Shown here in pieces: positions 16,943-26,283 of a stretch of DNA of 38,756 nucleotides. The first letter of the stretch is position 1; every line of letters starts with the position of its first letter. A program made the translations under genes and the position numbers. Origin of the DNA: CAYQTE01 sp964420285 (lineage in GTDB: Bacteria > Planctomycetota > Phycisphaerae > Tepidisphaerales > Tepidisphaeraceae). The notes under the pieces are model-generated. The model was not told the origin of the DNA. It ran no database searches and saw only the letters and a program-made list of their open reading frames with translations. The DNA is taken from NCBI GenBank assembly GCA_964420285.1, contig CAYQTE010000044.1:1-38756 (forward strand), read 5' to 3'.

Positions 16943-19270
16943 ATGAAACTGCACACGCTATTTCGGTCGGCCGCGCTGGGGCTTTGCCTCGCCGCGGGGT
17001 TTGCCGCACAACCGTCGTTCGGGCAGGCCGTGGCCTCCCAGCCCTACGTCTGGAAGAGCGTGACGGTCGTAGCCGGCGGGTTCATTCCCGGCATCGTCTA
17101 CAGCACCAGGCAGCAGGGGCTGATGTATTGCCGCTGCGACATCGGCAGCGCCTACAAGTCGGACAACGGCGGCAAGACGTGGATACCCCTGACCGATTGG
17201 AATGGCGTCTCGAATTACCAGGGTACCGAAAGCATCGCCGCCGACCCGGTGGATGCCAATCGCGTCTACATCGCGGCCGGCATGGGGCCGGGCCCGGCCG
17301 CCATCATGCGCTCGATGGACCAGGGTAAGACGTTCCAGGTGGTGCCGATCCCGGTCACGATGGGCGGGAACTCCAACGGCCGCGGCGTCGGCGAGCGCCT
17401 GGCCGTGGACCCCTGCGACAATAATGTCCTCTATTTCGGCACGCGCCAGGACGGTTTGTGGACCAGCACGGATGCCGCATTGCATTGGAATAAAGTGGCC
17501 AGCTTCCCCGCCACCGGCGGCGGAGCGGGCGGCGCTCGCGGCGGTCGCGGCGGCGGCGGCGGTGGTGGTGGCGGCGCCGGGCTCAGCTTCGTCATCTTCG
17601 ATCCGGCCGGCAGCACCAGCGGCCAGCCCTGCAAGAACATATACGTCGGTTCCAGCGATCGCGGCGACGCCCAACTCTTCCGCAGCACCGACGCCGGCAA
17701 AACGTGGGCGCCGGTTCCCGGGCAGCCCACGGGCCTCCTGGCCATTCACGGCCAGCTCGATGCGCAAGGCATGATGTATCTCGTCTTCGACAGCGGTGTC
17801 GGCCCCGGCGGCGTGGCCGACGGCGCGGTCTGGAAATTCAACACCAAAGACGGCACCTGGACCAACATCACCCCCGACCTTGACCCGGCCAATCCCGGCC
17901 AGCGGCTCCATCCCGCGGCGGTCACGTTCATGGGCGGATTCGGCGGGCTGGGCATGGATCGCCAGCACCCCGGCACGCTTGTCGTCGCCTCGCTCAACCG
18001 GCGAACCGTCGATGATGACGACCAGATCTACCGCACCACCGACGGCGGCAAGACCTGGCATAACCTCACCGCCAGGGCCGTGCAGGATCCATCGCTCTCG
18101 CCCTATCTCAACTGGGGCAAGCCCAAGCCGACGATCGGCTGGTGGGAAGCCACTCTGCAGATCGACCCGTTCGATTCCAACCGCGTCTGCTTCGCCACCG
18201 GCGCCACCATCTGGGGCTGCGCCGACATCGCCAATGCCGATACAGACCAGCCGACCCATTGGTCGGTGTGGGCCGGCGGCATCGAGGAAACCGCGGTTCT
18301 CGACCTGGTCAGCCCGACGGCCGGGCCGCATCTCATCAGCGCCTTTGGCGATATCAGCGGCTTTACGCATGACGATCTGAGCGTTTCGCCGCCGATGGGG
18401 ATGCACCTGCATCCGTTGTTCACCAATACCAACATGGTGGATGTGGCGGACATGAACCCCAAGATCGTGATCCGCACCGGCTCGCCGGCATTGCATATTC
18501 CCGATCGCGACACGATGGCCTACTCCGAGGACGGCGGCTACAACTGGAAGCCGTTCACCACGGGTCCGGCGCCGGCCGGTGGCGGACGCGGCGCTGGTCG
18601 CGGCGGTGGCGGCGGGGGAGGCGGCGTGACGCTCAACGCCGATGGCAGTGTCTTTATGAGCCTCGGGGCGACGCCCGCCATTTCCAAGGATCGGGGAAAA
18701 ACCTGGACGCCGTGCGTGGGCCTCGCGGCCGGTTTGCGCCCCACGGCCGATCGCGTGAATCCATTGAAATTCTACGCCCTGGACACGGCCAGCAAGCAGG
18801 TTTACACCAGCACCGACGGCGGGGCCACGTTCAAGGCCAGCCCGTCAGCCGTGCCCGCTGCTCCCGCGGGCGGCGGTCGGGCCGGTGGTGGCGGCGGCGG
18901 CGGAAGGCTGCGCGCCACGCTGGGCATTGAGGGCGATCTGTGGATTCAGGGCGGGCGGTTGATGCACTCAACCGACGGCGGGGCCACGTTCACCGCCCTG
19001 GCCGGCAATCCCAGCCTCAGCGGCGGATTCGGGTTCGGCAAGGCGCCTCCCGGCAAGACCTATCCCGCCCTCTTCGCGGCCGGCAATTACAACGGCCAGC
19101 AGGGCGTTTTCCGGTCGGATGACATCGGCGTGACCTGGGTGCGCATCAACGACGACCAGCACCAGTACGGCAATCGCTGGAAGTGCCTCTGCGGCGACCC
19201 GCGCATCTACGGCCGGGTCTACGTCGGCACCGACGGGCGGGGGATTTTGTATGGAGATATTGCGCAGTAG
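16943..19270 (+). CDS. GH74 xyloglucanase-like exported protein
   Basis: This 775-residue protein has a signal peptide (to about residue 28) and the two-propeller GH74 fold. Its recognisable segments are GGFIPGIVYST, YCRCDIGSAYKSDNGGKTWIPLTDW, GRGVGERLAVDP, NVLYFGTRQDGLW and the C-terminal YVGTDGRGILYGD. The two catalytic acids of the family are probably Asp66 (CDIGSAY) and Asp470 (GDISGFTHDDL). GH74 enzymes cleave the beta-1,4-glucan backbone of xyloglucan. Three Gly-rich runs are inserted in loops at about 192-212, 544-561 and 638-655, unusual for the family and coded by GC-rich simple sequence. No dockerin or carbohydrate-binding module is seen. Several BNR-type Asp-box turns (STDGGATF, RTTDGGKTW) support the propeller call. 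GGAG precedes the ATG. It is likely cotranscribed with GH2-1. Confidence 0.88.
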   Translation: MKLHTLFRSAALGLCLAAGFAAQPSFGQAVASQPYVWKSVTVVAGGFIPGIVYSTRQQGLMYCRCDIGSAYKSDNGGKTWIPLTDWNGVSNYQGTESIAADPVDANRVYIAAGMGPGPAAIMRSMDQGKTFQVVPIPVTMGGNSNGRGVGERLAVDPCDNNVLYFGTRQDGLWTSTDAALHWNKVASFPATGGGAGGARGGRGGGGGGGGGAGLSFVIFDPAGSTSGQPCKNIYVGSSDRGDAQLFRSTDAGKTWAPVPGQPTGLLAIHGQLDAQGMMYLVFDSGVGPGGVADGAVWKFNTKDGTWTNITPDLDPANPGQRLHPAAVTFMGGFGGLGMDRQHPGTLVVASLNRRTVDDDDQIYRTTDGGKTWHNLTARAVQDPSLSPYLNWGKPKPTIGWWEATLQIDPFDSNRVCFATGATIWGCADIANADTDQPTHWSVWAGGIEETAVLDLVSPTAGPHLISAFGDISGFTHDDLSVSPPMGMHLHPLFTNTNMVDVADMNPKIVIRTGSPALHIPDRDTMAYSEDGGYNWKPFTTGPAPAGGGRGAGRGGGGGGGGVTLNADGSVFMSLGATPAISKDRGKTWTPCVGLAAGLRPTADRVNPLKFYALDTASKQVYTSTDGGATFKASPSAVPAAPAGGGRAGGGGGGGRLRATLGIEGDLWIQGGRLMHSTDGGATFTALAGNPSLSGGFGFGKAPPGKTYPALFAAGNYNGQQGVFRSDDIGVTWVRINDDQHQYGNRWKCLCGDPRIYGRVYVGTDGRGILYGDIAQ

Positions 19271-19287
19271 CGCCAACGGATTTGGCG
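19271..19287. terminator. Hairpin between convergent genes (CGCCAA-CGGAT-TTGGCG)
   Basis: A perfect 6-bp stem with a 5-base loop starts right after the stop codon of the GH74 gene and before the end of the facing small membrane protein gene. No T-run follows, so it is a modest candidate. Confidence 0.4.
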
Positions 19288-19312
19288 GCCGGCGCGTCGT
19301 ATTGCCGAACGC

Positions 19313-19681
19313 CTATTTCATCTCGTCAAGTTTACGGGCGTGTTGGGAGCCGTCGGAGAGGCCGGTGAAATCAGGGGGCTTGGCCGGCGGCTGCTGTTTA
19401 GGCTGCTTGAGGGCGCGGTGGACCATGCGGGCATGGCGGGCGAGCGTGAGGCCGGTCACGAACAGGACGATGGCGGCGAGCAGGTCCAGCGCCGGGAACA
19501 TCCATTTCTGGTGGGCGATGATGCCGCCGAGAAAATACTGGAGGGCATCCACTGAGCCGGCGATGCACGCGATCGAGGAGAGGCCCATGAAGAAACGGGC
19601 GCGAAGCAGTGCGCGGCGCTGGTAGGCGGCTTGGCGGATGCGGCGCTCATCGAGTTCCGGTGTGTCGGAGTCGCGGGGCAT
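19313..19681 (-). CDS. Small two-TM membrane protein, unrecognised
   Basis: This 122-residue protein has a charged N-terminus (DERRIRQAAYQRRALLRARF), two predicted TM helices at about 30-53 and 61-83, and a Lys/Pro-rich cytosolic tail. I do not recognise the family. The Met at 19681 is preferred over one 16 codons upstream, because that extension would overlap the facing gene's start region and has no supporting motif. It is divergent from the flavin reductase-like gene (46 bp between starts). Confidence 0.6.
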   Translation of the reverse strand: MPRDSDTPELDERRIRQAAYQRRALLRARFFMGLSSIACIAGSVDALQYFLGGIIAHQKWMFPALDLLAAIVLFVTGLTLARHARMVHRALKQPKQQPPAKPPDFTGLSDGSQHARKLDEMK

Positions 19682-19727
19682 GGATTTACTGTAGCACCAC
19701 GGCGGGCGAGCCGCTACAAAGGACCGC

Positions 19728-20216
19728 ATGAATGACGCAACGGAACAGGTGAGCGGAATCGGCCGGGCGCTGGGACGGATTCCCAGCGGTATCTATGTCC
19801 TGACGAGCAAGTGGGAAGATCGCGTGGAGACGATGCTGGCCAGTTGGGTGCAGCAGGCGGGATTCAAGCCGCCGTCGATCAGCGTGGCGGTGGGAAGGGA
19901 CCGGGCGATCGGAAGGGCGATTGCGCAATCGCGTGTGTTTGGCGTGACGATCCTGAGCGCGGGGGACAAGGCACTGATGAAGCGATTTGCGAAAGTTGCG
20001 GCCGGGGACGATCCGCTGGAGGGCGTGGCGCTGGTCGAGCGGGTCGGGCGGGCGCCGGTGCTGGCCGATGGTTTGGCGTGGCTGGAATGCGATCTGGCGG
20101 AGATATACGATTTTGGCGGGGATCATCAGTTGGTCGTCGGCCGGGTGGCGGCGGGCGATATGATCCGCGAGGGACAGGCATACACGCATCAGAGGAAGAG
20201 CGGACTTCAATATTGA
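19728..20216 (+). CDS. Flavin reductase-like domain protein
   Basis: This 162-residue protein matches the flavin reductase-like, FMN-binding split-barrel family. It opens with LGRIPSGIYVLTS, followed by MLASWVQQAGFKPPSISVAV, the FMN phosphate-binding loop region, and ends with HQLVVGRVAAGD. Members bind FMN and reduce flavin with NAD(P)H or act as electron carriers for a partner oxygenase. The length is typical for the family and there is no signal peptide. AAAGGA precedes the ATG by four bases. No oxygenase partner is adjacent. A strong hairpin terminator follows. Confidence 0.85.
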   Translation: MNDATEQVSGIGRALGRIPSGIYVLTSKWEDRVETMLASWVQQAGFKPPSISVAVGRDRAIGRAIAQSRVFGVTILSAGDKALMKRFAKVAAGDDPLEGVALVERVGRAPVLADGLAWLECDLAEIYDFGGDHQLVVGRVAAGDMIREGQAYTHQRKSGLQY

Positions 20217-20252
20217 ATTGGTATCGGGCGGCTTCGCCGGGAGTGTCCACAG

Positions 20253-20284
20253 AAAAGCCCACGGAGGCCAATCCGTGGGCTTTT
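20253..20284. terminator. Bidirectional rho-independent terminator
   Basis: A perfect 12-bp stem AAAAGCCCACGG / CCGTGGGCTTTT with an 8-base loop lies between the convergent flavin reductase-like gene and the large exported protein gene. The A-run on one side and T-run on the other let it serve both strands. Confidence 0.9.
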
Positions 20285-20325
20285 GAGTTGTCGCGACAGG
20301 TGCGGAATTCAATTGCCAGCGGAGA

Positions 20326-22968
20326 TCATCGGCCGCCGCGACCAGCGCCGCCACCGCCACCGCCGGTACCGGCACCACTGCCACCACCGGTAGCACCGCC
20401 GCCAGGTGTCGCGCCGCCACCGCCGCGTGGCTCGGGCGTTGGACTAGCAGCGCCGCCGCCGGCGCGCGGCGTGGGCGTCGAGGCGCCACCGCCGCGTGGA
20501 GTGGGCTCAGGGGTGGCGATGCGGGGCGTGGGAACAACCGGCGGAGACGGCGGGGTATACACGTTGGGGCGATTATCGCCCGCGGTGCGGGCGCGCAGGT
20601 CACGATTGAGGTCGGGGATGTTATTGGCCGGAGAAGTCGGCGGAACCGGCGTTCGGCCGGGTGTTGGCGGAGTGGGCGAGCGGCCCGGAGTCCCCGGCGT
20701 GGGAGAACGGCCAGGTGTGACAGGAGTGGGAGCGGGACCGCGGTCTGGGACCGGCACGGCGGGTCCGCGTCCCGGTTCGGCCGGCGTGGGTGTGCGCTCG
20801 GGGGTTGGGGGCACACTGCCGCGTTCACCGGAACGGCCGACGGGCGGCTCGGTTGGCTGGGGATGATCTTCGACCCTGGCGGGTTCGGGCGGCGCGGTAC
20901 GGACGGGGGCCCAATCACCTTTGGGGCCGGCGACCTCCCAGCCGTCGAGAGTCTTGCGATAGACGCTGCCGTCCTTGCCGGCGTAGACGTCATCGGGCCG
21001 CGGCGCGGCCACGGCCGGCATTGCCGGTCGCGCGGCGACGGGTTCGGGGCGAACGTCGGGACGATAGGAATAGACGCTGCGGAGATAACGATCGCGCTGG
21101 GCCGGCGGAGCGTCGGGGCGTGCGGGCGCGGGCACGAGGATTCCCGGCCGGGCATAGCGGACAACCTCGGGTCGATAGCCTCCGTAACCGAACCACGGTC
21201 CGCCGTGATCGAAGGCCTGGGGCGAATTGTGGCTGGCGGCGATCCAGAGTCCGCCGCCGCCGGTGGCGCTGGCGACGGCGAATCCCCAGTGTCCGTTATA
21301 GGCGTCGTAGCGTGCGGCGAAGCCGAAGGTGAACGGCCGGGCGTAGTAGATGGAGGGTCCGATCCACGGGGAATAGACGTAACCGGTGCCGTAAACGACC
21401 ACGCCGTCGGAGACGAAGCAGCCGACATAGCCGGGCGTATAGCCCACGTACACGACCTCATCGGTATGTCCATAGACGTAGACGAAACGGCAGGGATAGA
21501 TGGGGCAGGAGGGCGGAATACCGTAGATTTCGCGCGGGACGGCGACGCACACGCTCCAGGGGCCGCGCGGGGCGCGCCCGATGTACCACACCGCGTTGTA
21601 GCAGCAGTAGTATTGCCCGCCGGTGAGAACGACCGTGCAGGGTGTGTTCACCGCGTAGGTGAGCGGCGTTCCCTCAATCGGCTGGAAGTTGGGATCGCCG
21701 TCGTATTCAACCGGCGGTTGCTGGAAGTTGCGCAGGTCGATGGTCGCGGTCTGCGGAATGTCGGCGTTGGCGATGGCGTCGGCGGCCGCCTGCGTGCCGG
21801 GCACGCTGGCCAGAACGTCGGCCTTGGGGCTTCCCAGCGGTATGCGGGCAAAATCCGGCGGCAGCCGATTGGCCGGCACGTACGACCACGGTCCGGCGGT
21901 GGAGGCGGCGGTGTACCAGCGGCCGGAAATCAGGACAAACATCTGCTGGTTGTCGATCAGGAGAAAGAGATCGGCGTCGGTGTTGGCGACATAGAGGAGA
22001 TCGGTGCCGGGGATGGAGGACATCTGGGGCTGGCCATCGGTCCAGAGCAGTTCGGTCGGGACGGTGGCGGTGACGATCTCGATATTGTTGGCGATGGCAT
22101 CCGGCAGCGGTTGCTGCGGGTCCTGGTATCCGGAGGCGATGGCCAGTGCGGCGGCGCCGGCCGGCACTGAGACGGCGGGCGTGAACGGACCCAGCGCATC
22201 GGGACCGGCGTACCATCGGCCGGCGCCTTTGAGGAAATACGTCCTGCTCGGCGGATCCAGAACAACAAAGAACGGCGTGTTCACGATGCGAAGCAGGTTG
22301 GAGCCCTCAACCTGAACGAGCTTCGGAGTGCCATCGTACTGGACCTTCACGGCCGGATGATTGCGGATAATGATGGCGGGCGGATCAACCTTGAGATCGG
22401 CGGCGGCCGTCTGCTCCTGCTGCACGGTCTGGACCATGGCCGTCAGTTGATCGAGTGAAAGCGTCACCTGCCGGCCGGCGAAGACCTGCTGGATGACCGA
22501 GGCGAGGCTCTGGGCGCTGGTGGCGTCCATGCCGGGGAAGAGGGATTTGGTGACTGTGAGGTTCTGAATGAGGACGGTGCGGTTAACGCGGTCGGTGGCG
22601 ACGCGGCTTTGGATCCAGACGGCGCCGTAAACGGGCGCCGGCGCGGGCGGGGCGGCCTGGCCGGGCGGCGTGACGACCGTTGCCTGAGCGGGGGGCTGGA
22701 TGGAGACGGCGGCGCGGGCGGAGAGTTGATCGCCGGTGAAGCTTTCCATTTGCGGCTGGAAGATGGTGATAAGCTGGCCGTCGGAGGTTTGGACCTGCAT
22801 GGGCCAGGCGCTGGGCGCGGCGGCCGCGGGGGCCGGGGCGGGAGCGGGAGCGTAATAGGTGTCAGGATTCTGGGAGTAGACGGAGGGATTGGTCGGCTGG
22901 GACCAGGTGCAGGCGGGGGGCATGGCAAGTATCGACAGGACGCACAGCAAGAAGATTCGTCGAGGCAT
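20326..22968 (-). CDS. Large exported protein, repeat domains with Pro/Gly-rich tail
   Basis: This 880-residue protein has a signal peptide with a possible but imperfect lipobox (MPPAC, Cys20). Two or more similar modules carry Gly-Arg-Trp-Tyr and Gly-Pro-Trp turns (ISGRWYTAASTAGPWSYVP; AVWYIGRAPRGPWSV). The segment LPPDFARIPLGSPKADVLASVPGTQAAADAI is one I recall from conserved exported proteins sometimes labelled carbohydrate-binding family V/XII. A Gly/Tyr-rich stretch follows. The last 180 residues are low complexity: repeated TPGRSPTP/PTPGR units, then GGG runs ending GAGRGGR. The start at 22968 is chosen over one eight codons upstream because GGAG lies six bases before it. It lies 171 bp behind the RND permease genes on the same strand and could be a surface partner of the pump, though this is speculative. 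Confidence 0.7.
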   Translation of the reverse strand: MPRRIFLLCVLSILAMPPACTWSQPTNPSVYSQNPDTYYAPAPAPAPAAAAPSAWPMQVQTSDGQLITIFQPQMESFTGDQLSARAAVSIQPPAQATVVTPPGQAAPPAPAPVYGAVWIQSRVATDRVNRTVLIQNLTVTKSLFPGMDATSAQSLASVIQQVFAGRQVTLSLDQLTAMVQTVQQEQTAAADLKVDPPAIIIRNHPAVKVQYDGTPKLVQVEGSNLLRIVNTPFFVVLDPPSRTYFLKGAGRWYAGPDALGPFTPAVSVPAGAAALAIASGYQDPQQPLPDAIANNIEIVTATVPTELLWTDGQPQMSSIPGTDLLYVANTDADLFLLIDNQQMFVLISGRWYTAASTAGPWSYVPANRLPPDFARIPLGSPKADVLASVPGTQAAADAIANADIPQTATIDLRNFQQPPVEYDGDPNFQPIEGTPLTYAVNTPCTVVLTGGQYYCCYNAVWYIGRAPRGPWSVCVAVPREIYGIPPSCPIYPCRFVYVYGHTDEVVYVGYTPGYVGCFVSDGVVVYGTGYVYSPWIGPSIYYARPFTFGFAARYDAYNGHWGFAVASATGGGGLWIAASHNSPQAFDHGGPWFGYGGYRPEVVRYARPGILVPAPARPDAPPAQRDRYLRSVYSYRPDVRPEPVAARPAMPAVAAPRPDDVYAGKDGSVYRKTLDGWEVAGPKGDWAPVRTAPPEPARVEDHPQPTEPPVGRSGERGSVPPTPERTPTPAEPGRGPAVPVPDRGPAPTPVTPGRSPTPGTPGRSPTPPTPGRTPVPPTSPANNIPDLNRDLRARTAGDNRPNVYTPPSPPVVPTPRIATPEPTPRGGGASTPTPRAGGGAASPTPEPRGGGGATPGGGATGGGSGAGTGGGGGGAGRGGR

Positions 22969-23113
22969 AAACTGCTCCGGTAAAGAGTTCAACTTATCAA
23001 TTAGACGTGCCGGGCCGTGCGCTCGTTACAGATTTCCTGCGTGTCTGAGTCCGGCCTGTCGTCGTTGTTCCCGCCAGCGGGATGAGTGAACCTCCACATT
23101 GTTGGACACGTTA

Positions 23114-23119
23114 AGTATA
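23114..23119 (-). promoter_or_regulatory. Candidate -10 box (TATACT) upstream of the large exported protein
   Basis: On the minus strand TATACT lies about 20 bases beyond the end of the second RND permease gene, with no good -35. It could give the exported protein its own transcript with a leader of about 140 bases, instead of readthrough from the pump operon. Confidence 0.25.
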
Positions 23120-23139
23120 CCGCGGGTCGGCGTTCCTGG

Positions 23140-26100
23140 TTAGCACTGAACTGCCGAATCCGGCAGAGGCAGGACCGGCAGGGGCGAGCGGGTGGGCCTT
23201 GAGCCAAGGACGATGCGGTTGAAAGACAGCCGCAGGCGATCGAGCCAGAGATAGATGACCGGGGTGGTATAGAGCGTCAGGGCCTGGCTGAAGATCAGGC
23301 CGCCGATGATGGTGATGCCCAGCGGGCGGCGCAGTTCCGAGCCGGTGCCGTGTCCCAGGGCCAGCGGCACACTGCCAAGCAGGGCGGCCATGGTGGTCAT
23401 CATGATGGGTCGGAAACGGAGGAGGCAGGCCTCGTAGATCGCATCGCGGGGCGAGGTGTGTTTGGTGCGCTCGGTCTCGATGGCGAAGTCAACCATCATG
23501 ATGGCGTTCTTCTTGACGATGCCGATGAGCAGGATGATGCCGATGGTGGCGATGACGGTCAGTTCGATGTGGAAGACCTCCAGCGCCAGCAGGGCGCCAA
23601 CGCCGGCGGAGGGGATGGTCGACAAAATAGTGACGGGGTGGATCACGCTTTCATAGAGCATGCCCAGAACAATGTAGACGGTCAGGATCGCGATGGCGAT
23701 GAGGACAACCTGATTGGAAAGAGCTTCCTGGTAGGCCTTGGCGGTTCCCTGAAAGCTGCCCTTGATTTCGGCGGGGAGATGGATGGTGTTCATGGCGCTG
23801 GAGATTTGGTCGATGGCGTTGCCGAGGGGAACATTGGGGGGCAGATTGAAGCTGATAGTAACGGCCGGATACTGGCCCTGGTGATTGACGGACAGAGAGG
23901 CCGTGCTCTGGCCATAATGGGAGAAGGCCGAAAGGGGCACCAGGCCGTTGGTGTTGGAGCGGGCGTAGATGTATTGCAGGGCGTCGGCGGGGGTCTGGTT
24001 GTAGGGCAGCGCCGCTTCCATGACGACGTGGTACTGATTGAGCGTCTCGTACATGGTGGAGACCTGGCGCTGACCGAAGGCATCGTACAGGGTGTTGTCG
24101 ATGGTCTGTTTGGTGATGCCCAGACGGCCGGCGGTGTCGTTATCGACGATGACGGAAGCGGCCAGTCCGTGGTTTTGCTGATCGCTGGTGACGTCGGTGA
24201 CGGTGGGGAGCTTGCGGATGGTGTCCAGAACCTTGGGAGCCCAGTCGTTCAGTTTGGTCAGATCGTCGCCCTGGAGCGTGAACTGGTAGAGTGCGTTGCT
24301 GTTTCGGCCGCCGATGTTGATGTCCTGCTGGGCCTTGAAGATAAGGGTGGCGCCGGGGACGACCGCGAGTTTGCTGCGCAAACGGGCCATGACCTGATCG
24401 ATCGATTCGTGGTTGGGGCGGCTGTTGAGATCCTTGAGATTGACCTGCAGGCTGGCGGTGTTGGCGCCGCCGCCAAAGCCGCCGGCGAAGGCTATGACGC
24501 CGTCAACGGACGGATCGTCCATCACGGTTTTGTTGTAAGTTTGCAGGAGTTGGTTAGTGGATTGAAAGCTGGTCTTCTGGTCGGCGATGATGGTGCCGCC
24601 GAGTCGGCCGGTGTCCTGCTGCGGGAAGAATCCCTTGGGAACCGCGACGTAAAGCCATGCGGACAGGCCGATGGTGCCCAGGGTGATCAGCAGGGTCACG
24701 ACGGGATGTTGCAGCACGCGGGCGAGCGTATAGCCGTAGAATTTGAGAACGCATTGGAAGACCCATTCGCTGGCCTGGAAAAGATGGCCGTGATGGCGCT
24801 CGTGCGCGGGCTTGAGGATGTGGGCGCACATCATCGGCGTGCAGGTGAGGCTGACGAGCATCGATGTGGCGATGGCAACGGAGAGTGTGACGGCGAATTC
24901 GCGGAAGAGCCGGCCGACATAGCCGCTCATCAGCAGGATGGGGATGAAGACGGCGATCAGGCTGGTGCTCATGGACAGGACGGTGAAGCCGATTTCGCGT
25001 GCGCCCAGAAGGGCGGCCTGGAAGGGGCGCATGCCCTGTTCGAGGTGGCGCGTGACATTCTCGATGACCACGATGGCATCATCAACGACAAAACCCGTGG
25101 CGATGGTGATCGCCATGAGCGAGAGATTGTCCAGTGAATAGTTGAGCAGATACATGACGCCGAAGGTGCCGATGAGGGAAATGGGCACGGCGACGGACGG
25201 GATGAGTGTGGTGCGGAAATCGCGTAAGAAGACGAAAACGACCAGGATGACCAGAATGACGGAGATGAGCAGGGTTCTTTCGACGTCGTGAAAGCTGGCG
25301 CGGATGGTGACGGTTCGGTCGGAGGCGATCTGGAGGAACATGCCGGCGGGGATTTCGGCCTGAAGTTCGGGCATGATCGCGTAGATCCGATCGACGGTGT
25401 CGATGATATTGGCGCCGGGCTGGCGGCTGATGATGATCAGAATGGCGGGATCGCCGTTGAAAATTCCGCCGGTGCGGATGTCCTCGACGGAATCGACGAC
25501 ATCGGCCACGTCGCGGAGGCGAACGGGGGCGCCCTTGACGTAGGAAATGATGACGTCCTGATAATCGGCGGCCTTGAAGAGCTGATCGGTGCTGTAGATG
25601 GTCCAGGAGTAGTCGCTGCCGGAGATGGAGCCTTTGGGCTTGTTGGCGTTGACGGTGGCCATGACGGTACGCACATCGTCCAGAACCAGGCCCACATCGT
25701 TGAGCTTGTTGGGGTTGATTTCAATGCGGACGCCAGGAAGCGATGAACCCCCGACGCGGACCTGGCCGACCCCTTCGATCTGGGAGAGTTTCTGGGCGAA
25801 AATGGAACTGGCCTTGTCGTACATCTGGGCGCGGGTGTAGATTTTGCTGGTAAGGGCCATGAACAGGATCGGGGCGTCGGAGGGATTGACCTTGCGGTAG
25901 GTGGGATTGCTGGGCAGATCGGCCGGCAGATTTCCTCGGGCGGCGTTGATGGCGGCCTGGATGTCGCGAGCGGCGGCGTCGATGTTGCGGTTGAGATCGA
26001 AAAGGACCGTGATGCTGGCGTTGCCCAGGGAACTGGTGCTGGTCATCTCGGTGACGCCGGCGATGCGGCCGAACTGCCGCTCCAGCGGAGCGCAGACGCT

Positions 26101-26283
26101 GGAGGCCATGGTTTCCGGACTGGCGCCCGGAAGGCCGCACCCCACCTGAACGGATGGATAATCGACATTGGGCAGCGGCGCAACGGGAAGAAAGCGGTAG
26201 GCCACAATTCCGGCCAGTGCGATGGCGATCGACAGAAGCGTTGTGCCGCAGGGGCGACGGATAAAGGGCTCGGAGATGCTCAT
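23140..26283 (-). CDS. RND efflux permease, MdtC-like
   Basis: This 1047-residue protein is a full-length inner-membrane resistance-nodulation-division pump of the hydrophobe/amphiphile (AcrB/MdtC) type that exports small molecules by proton antiport. Twelve TM helices are expected. TM1 (TTLLSIAIALAGIVAYRFLP), the first porter loop, and the proton-relay Asp401-Asp402 in TM4 (GFVVDDAIVVIENV) are visible, as is IGIVKKNAIMMVDFAIE in the second half. The C-terminus is short. The start codon overlaps the stop of the upstream permease by four bases (ATGA), so the two are translationally coupled, as in MdtBC-type heteromeric pumps. The substrate is not predictable. Confidence 0.93.
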   Translation of the reverse strand: MSISEPFIRRPCGTTLLSIAIALAGIVAYRFLPVAPLPNVDYPSVQVGCGLPGASPETMASSVCAPLERQFGRIAGVTEMTSTSSLGNASITVLFDLNRNIDAAARDIQAAINAARGNLPADLPSNPTYRKVNPSDAPILFMALTSKIYTRAQMYDKASSIFAQKLSQIEGVGQVRVGGSSLPGVRIEINPNKLNDVGLVLDDVRTVMATVNANKPKGSISGSDYSWTIYSTDQLFKAADYQDVIISYVKGAPVRLRDVADVVDSVEDIRTGGIFNGDPAILIIISRQPGANIIDTVDRIYAIMPELQAEIPAGMFLQIASDRTVTIRASFHDVERTLLISVILVILVVFVFLRDFRTTLIPSVAVPISLIGTFGVMYLLNYSLDNLSLMAITIATGFVVDDAIVVIENVTRHLEQGMRPFQAALLGAREIGFTVLSMSTSLIAVFIPILLMSGYVGRLFREFAVTLSVAIATSMLVSLTCTPMMCAHILKPAHERHHGHLFQASEWVFQCVLKFYGYTLARVLQHPVVTLLITLGTIGLSAWLYVAVPKGFFPQQDTGRLGGTIIADQKTSFQSTNQLLQTYNKTVMDDPSVDGVIAFAGGFGGGANTASLQVNLKDLNSRPNHESIDQVMARLRSKLAVVPGATLIFKAQQDINIGGRNSNALYQFTLQGDDLTKLNDWAPKVLDTIRKLPTVTDVTSDQQNHGLAASVIVDNDTAGRLGITKQTIDNTLYDAFGQRQVSTMYETLNQYHVVMEAALPYNQTPADALQYIYARSNTNGLVPLSAFSHYGQSTASLSVNHQGQYPAVTISFNLPPNVPLGNAIDQISSAMNTIHLPAEIKGSFQGTAKAYQEALSNQVVLIAIAILTVYIVLGMLYESVIHPVTILSTIPSAGVGALLALEVFHIELTVIATIGIILLIGIVKKNAIMMVDFAIETERTKHTSPRDAIYEACLLRFRPIMMTTMAALLGSVPLALGHGTGSELRRPLGITIIGGLIFSQALTLYTTPVIYLWLDRLRLSFNRIVLGSRPTRSPLPVLPLPDSAVQC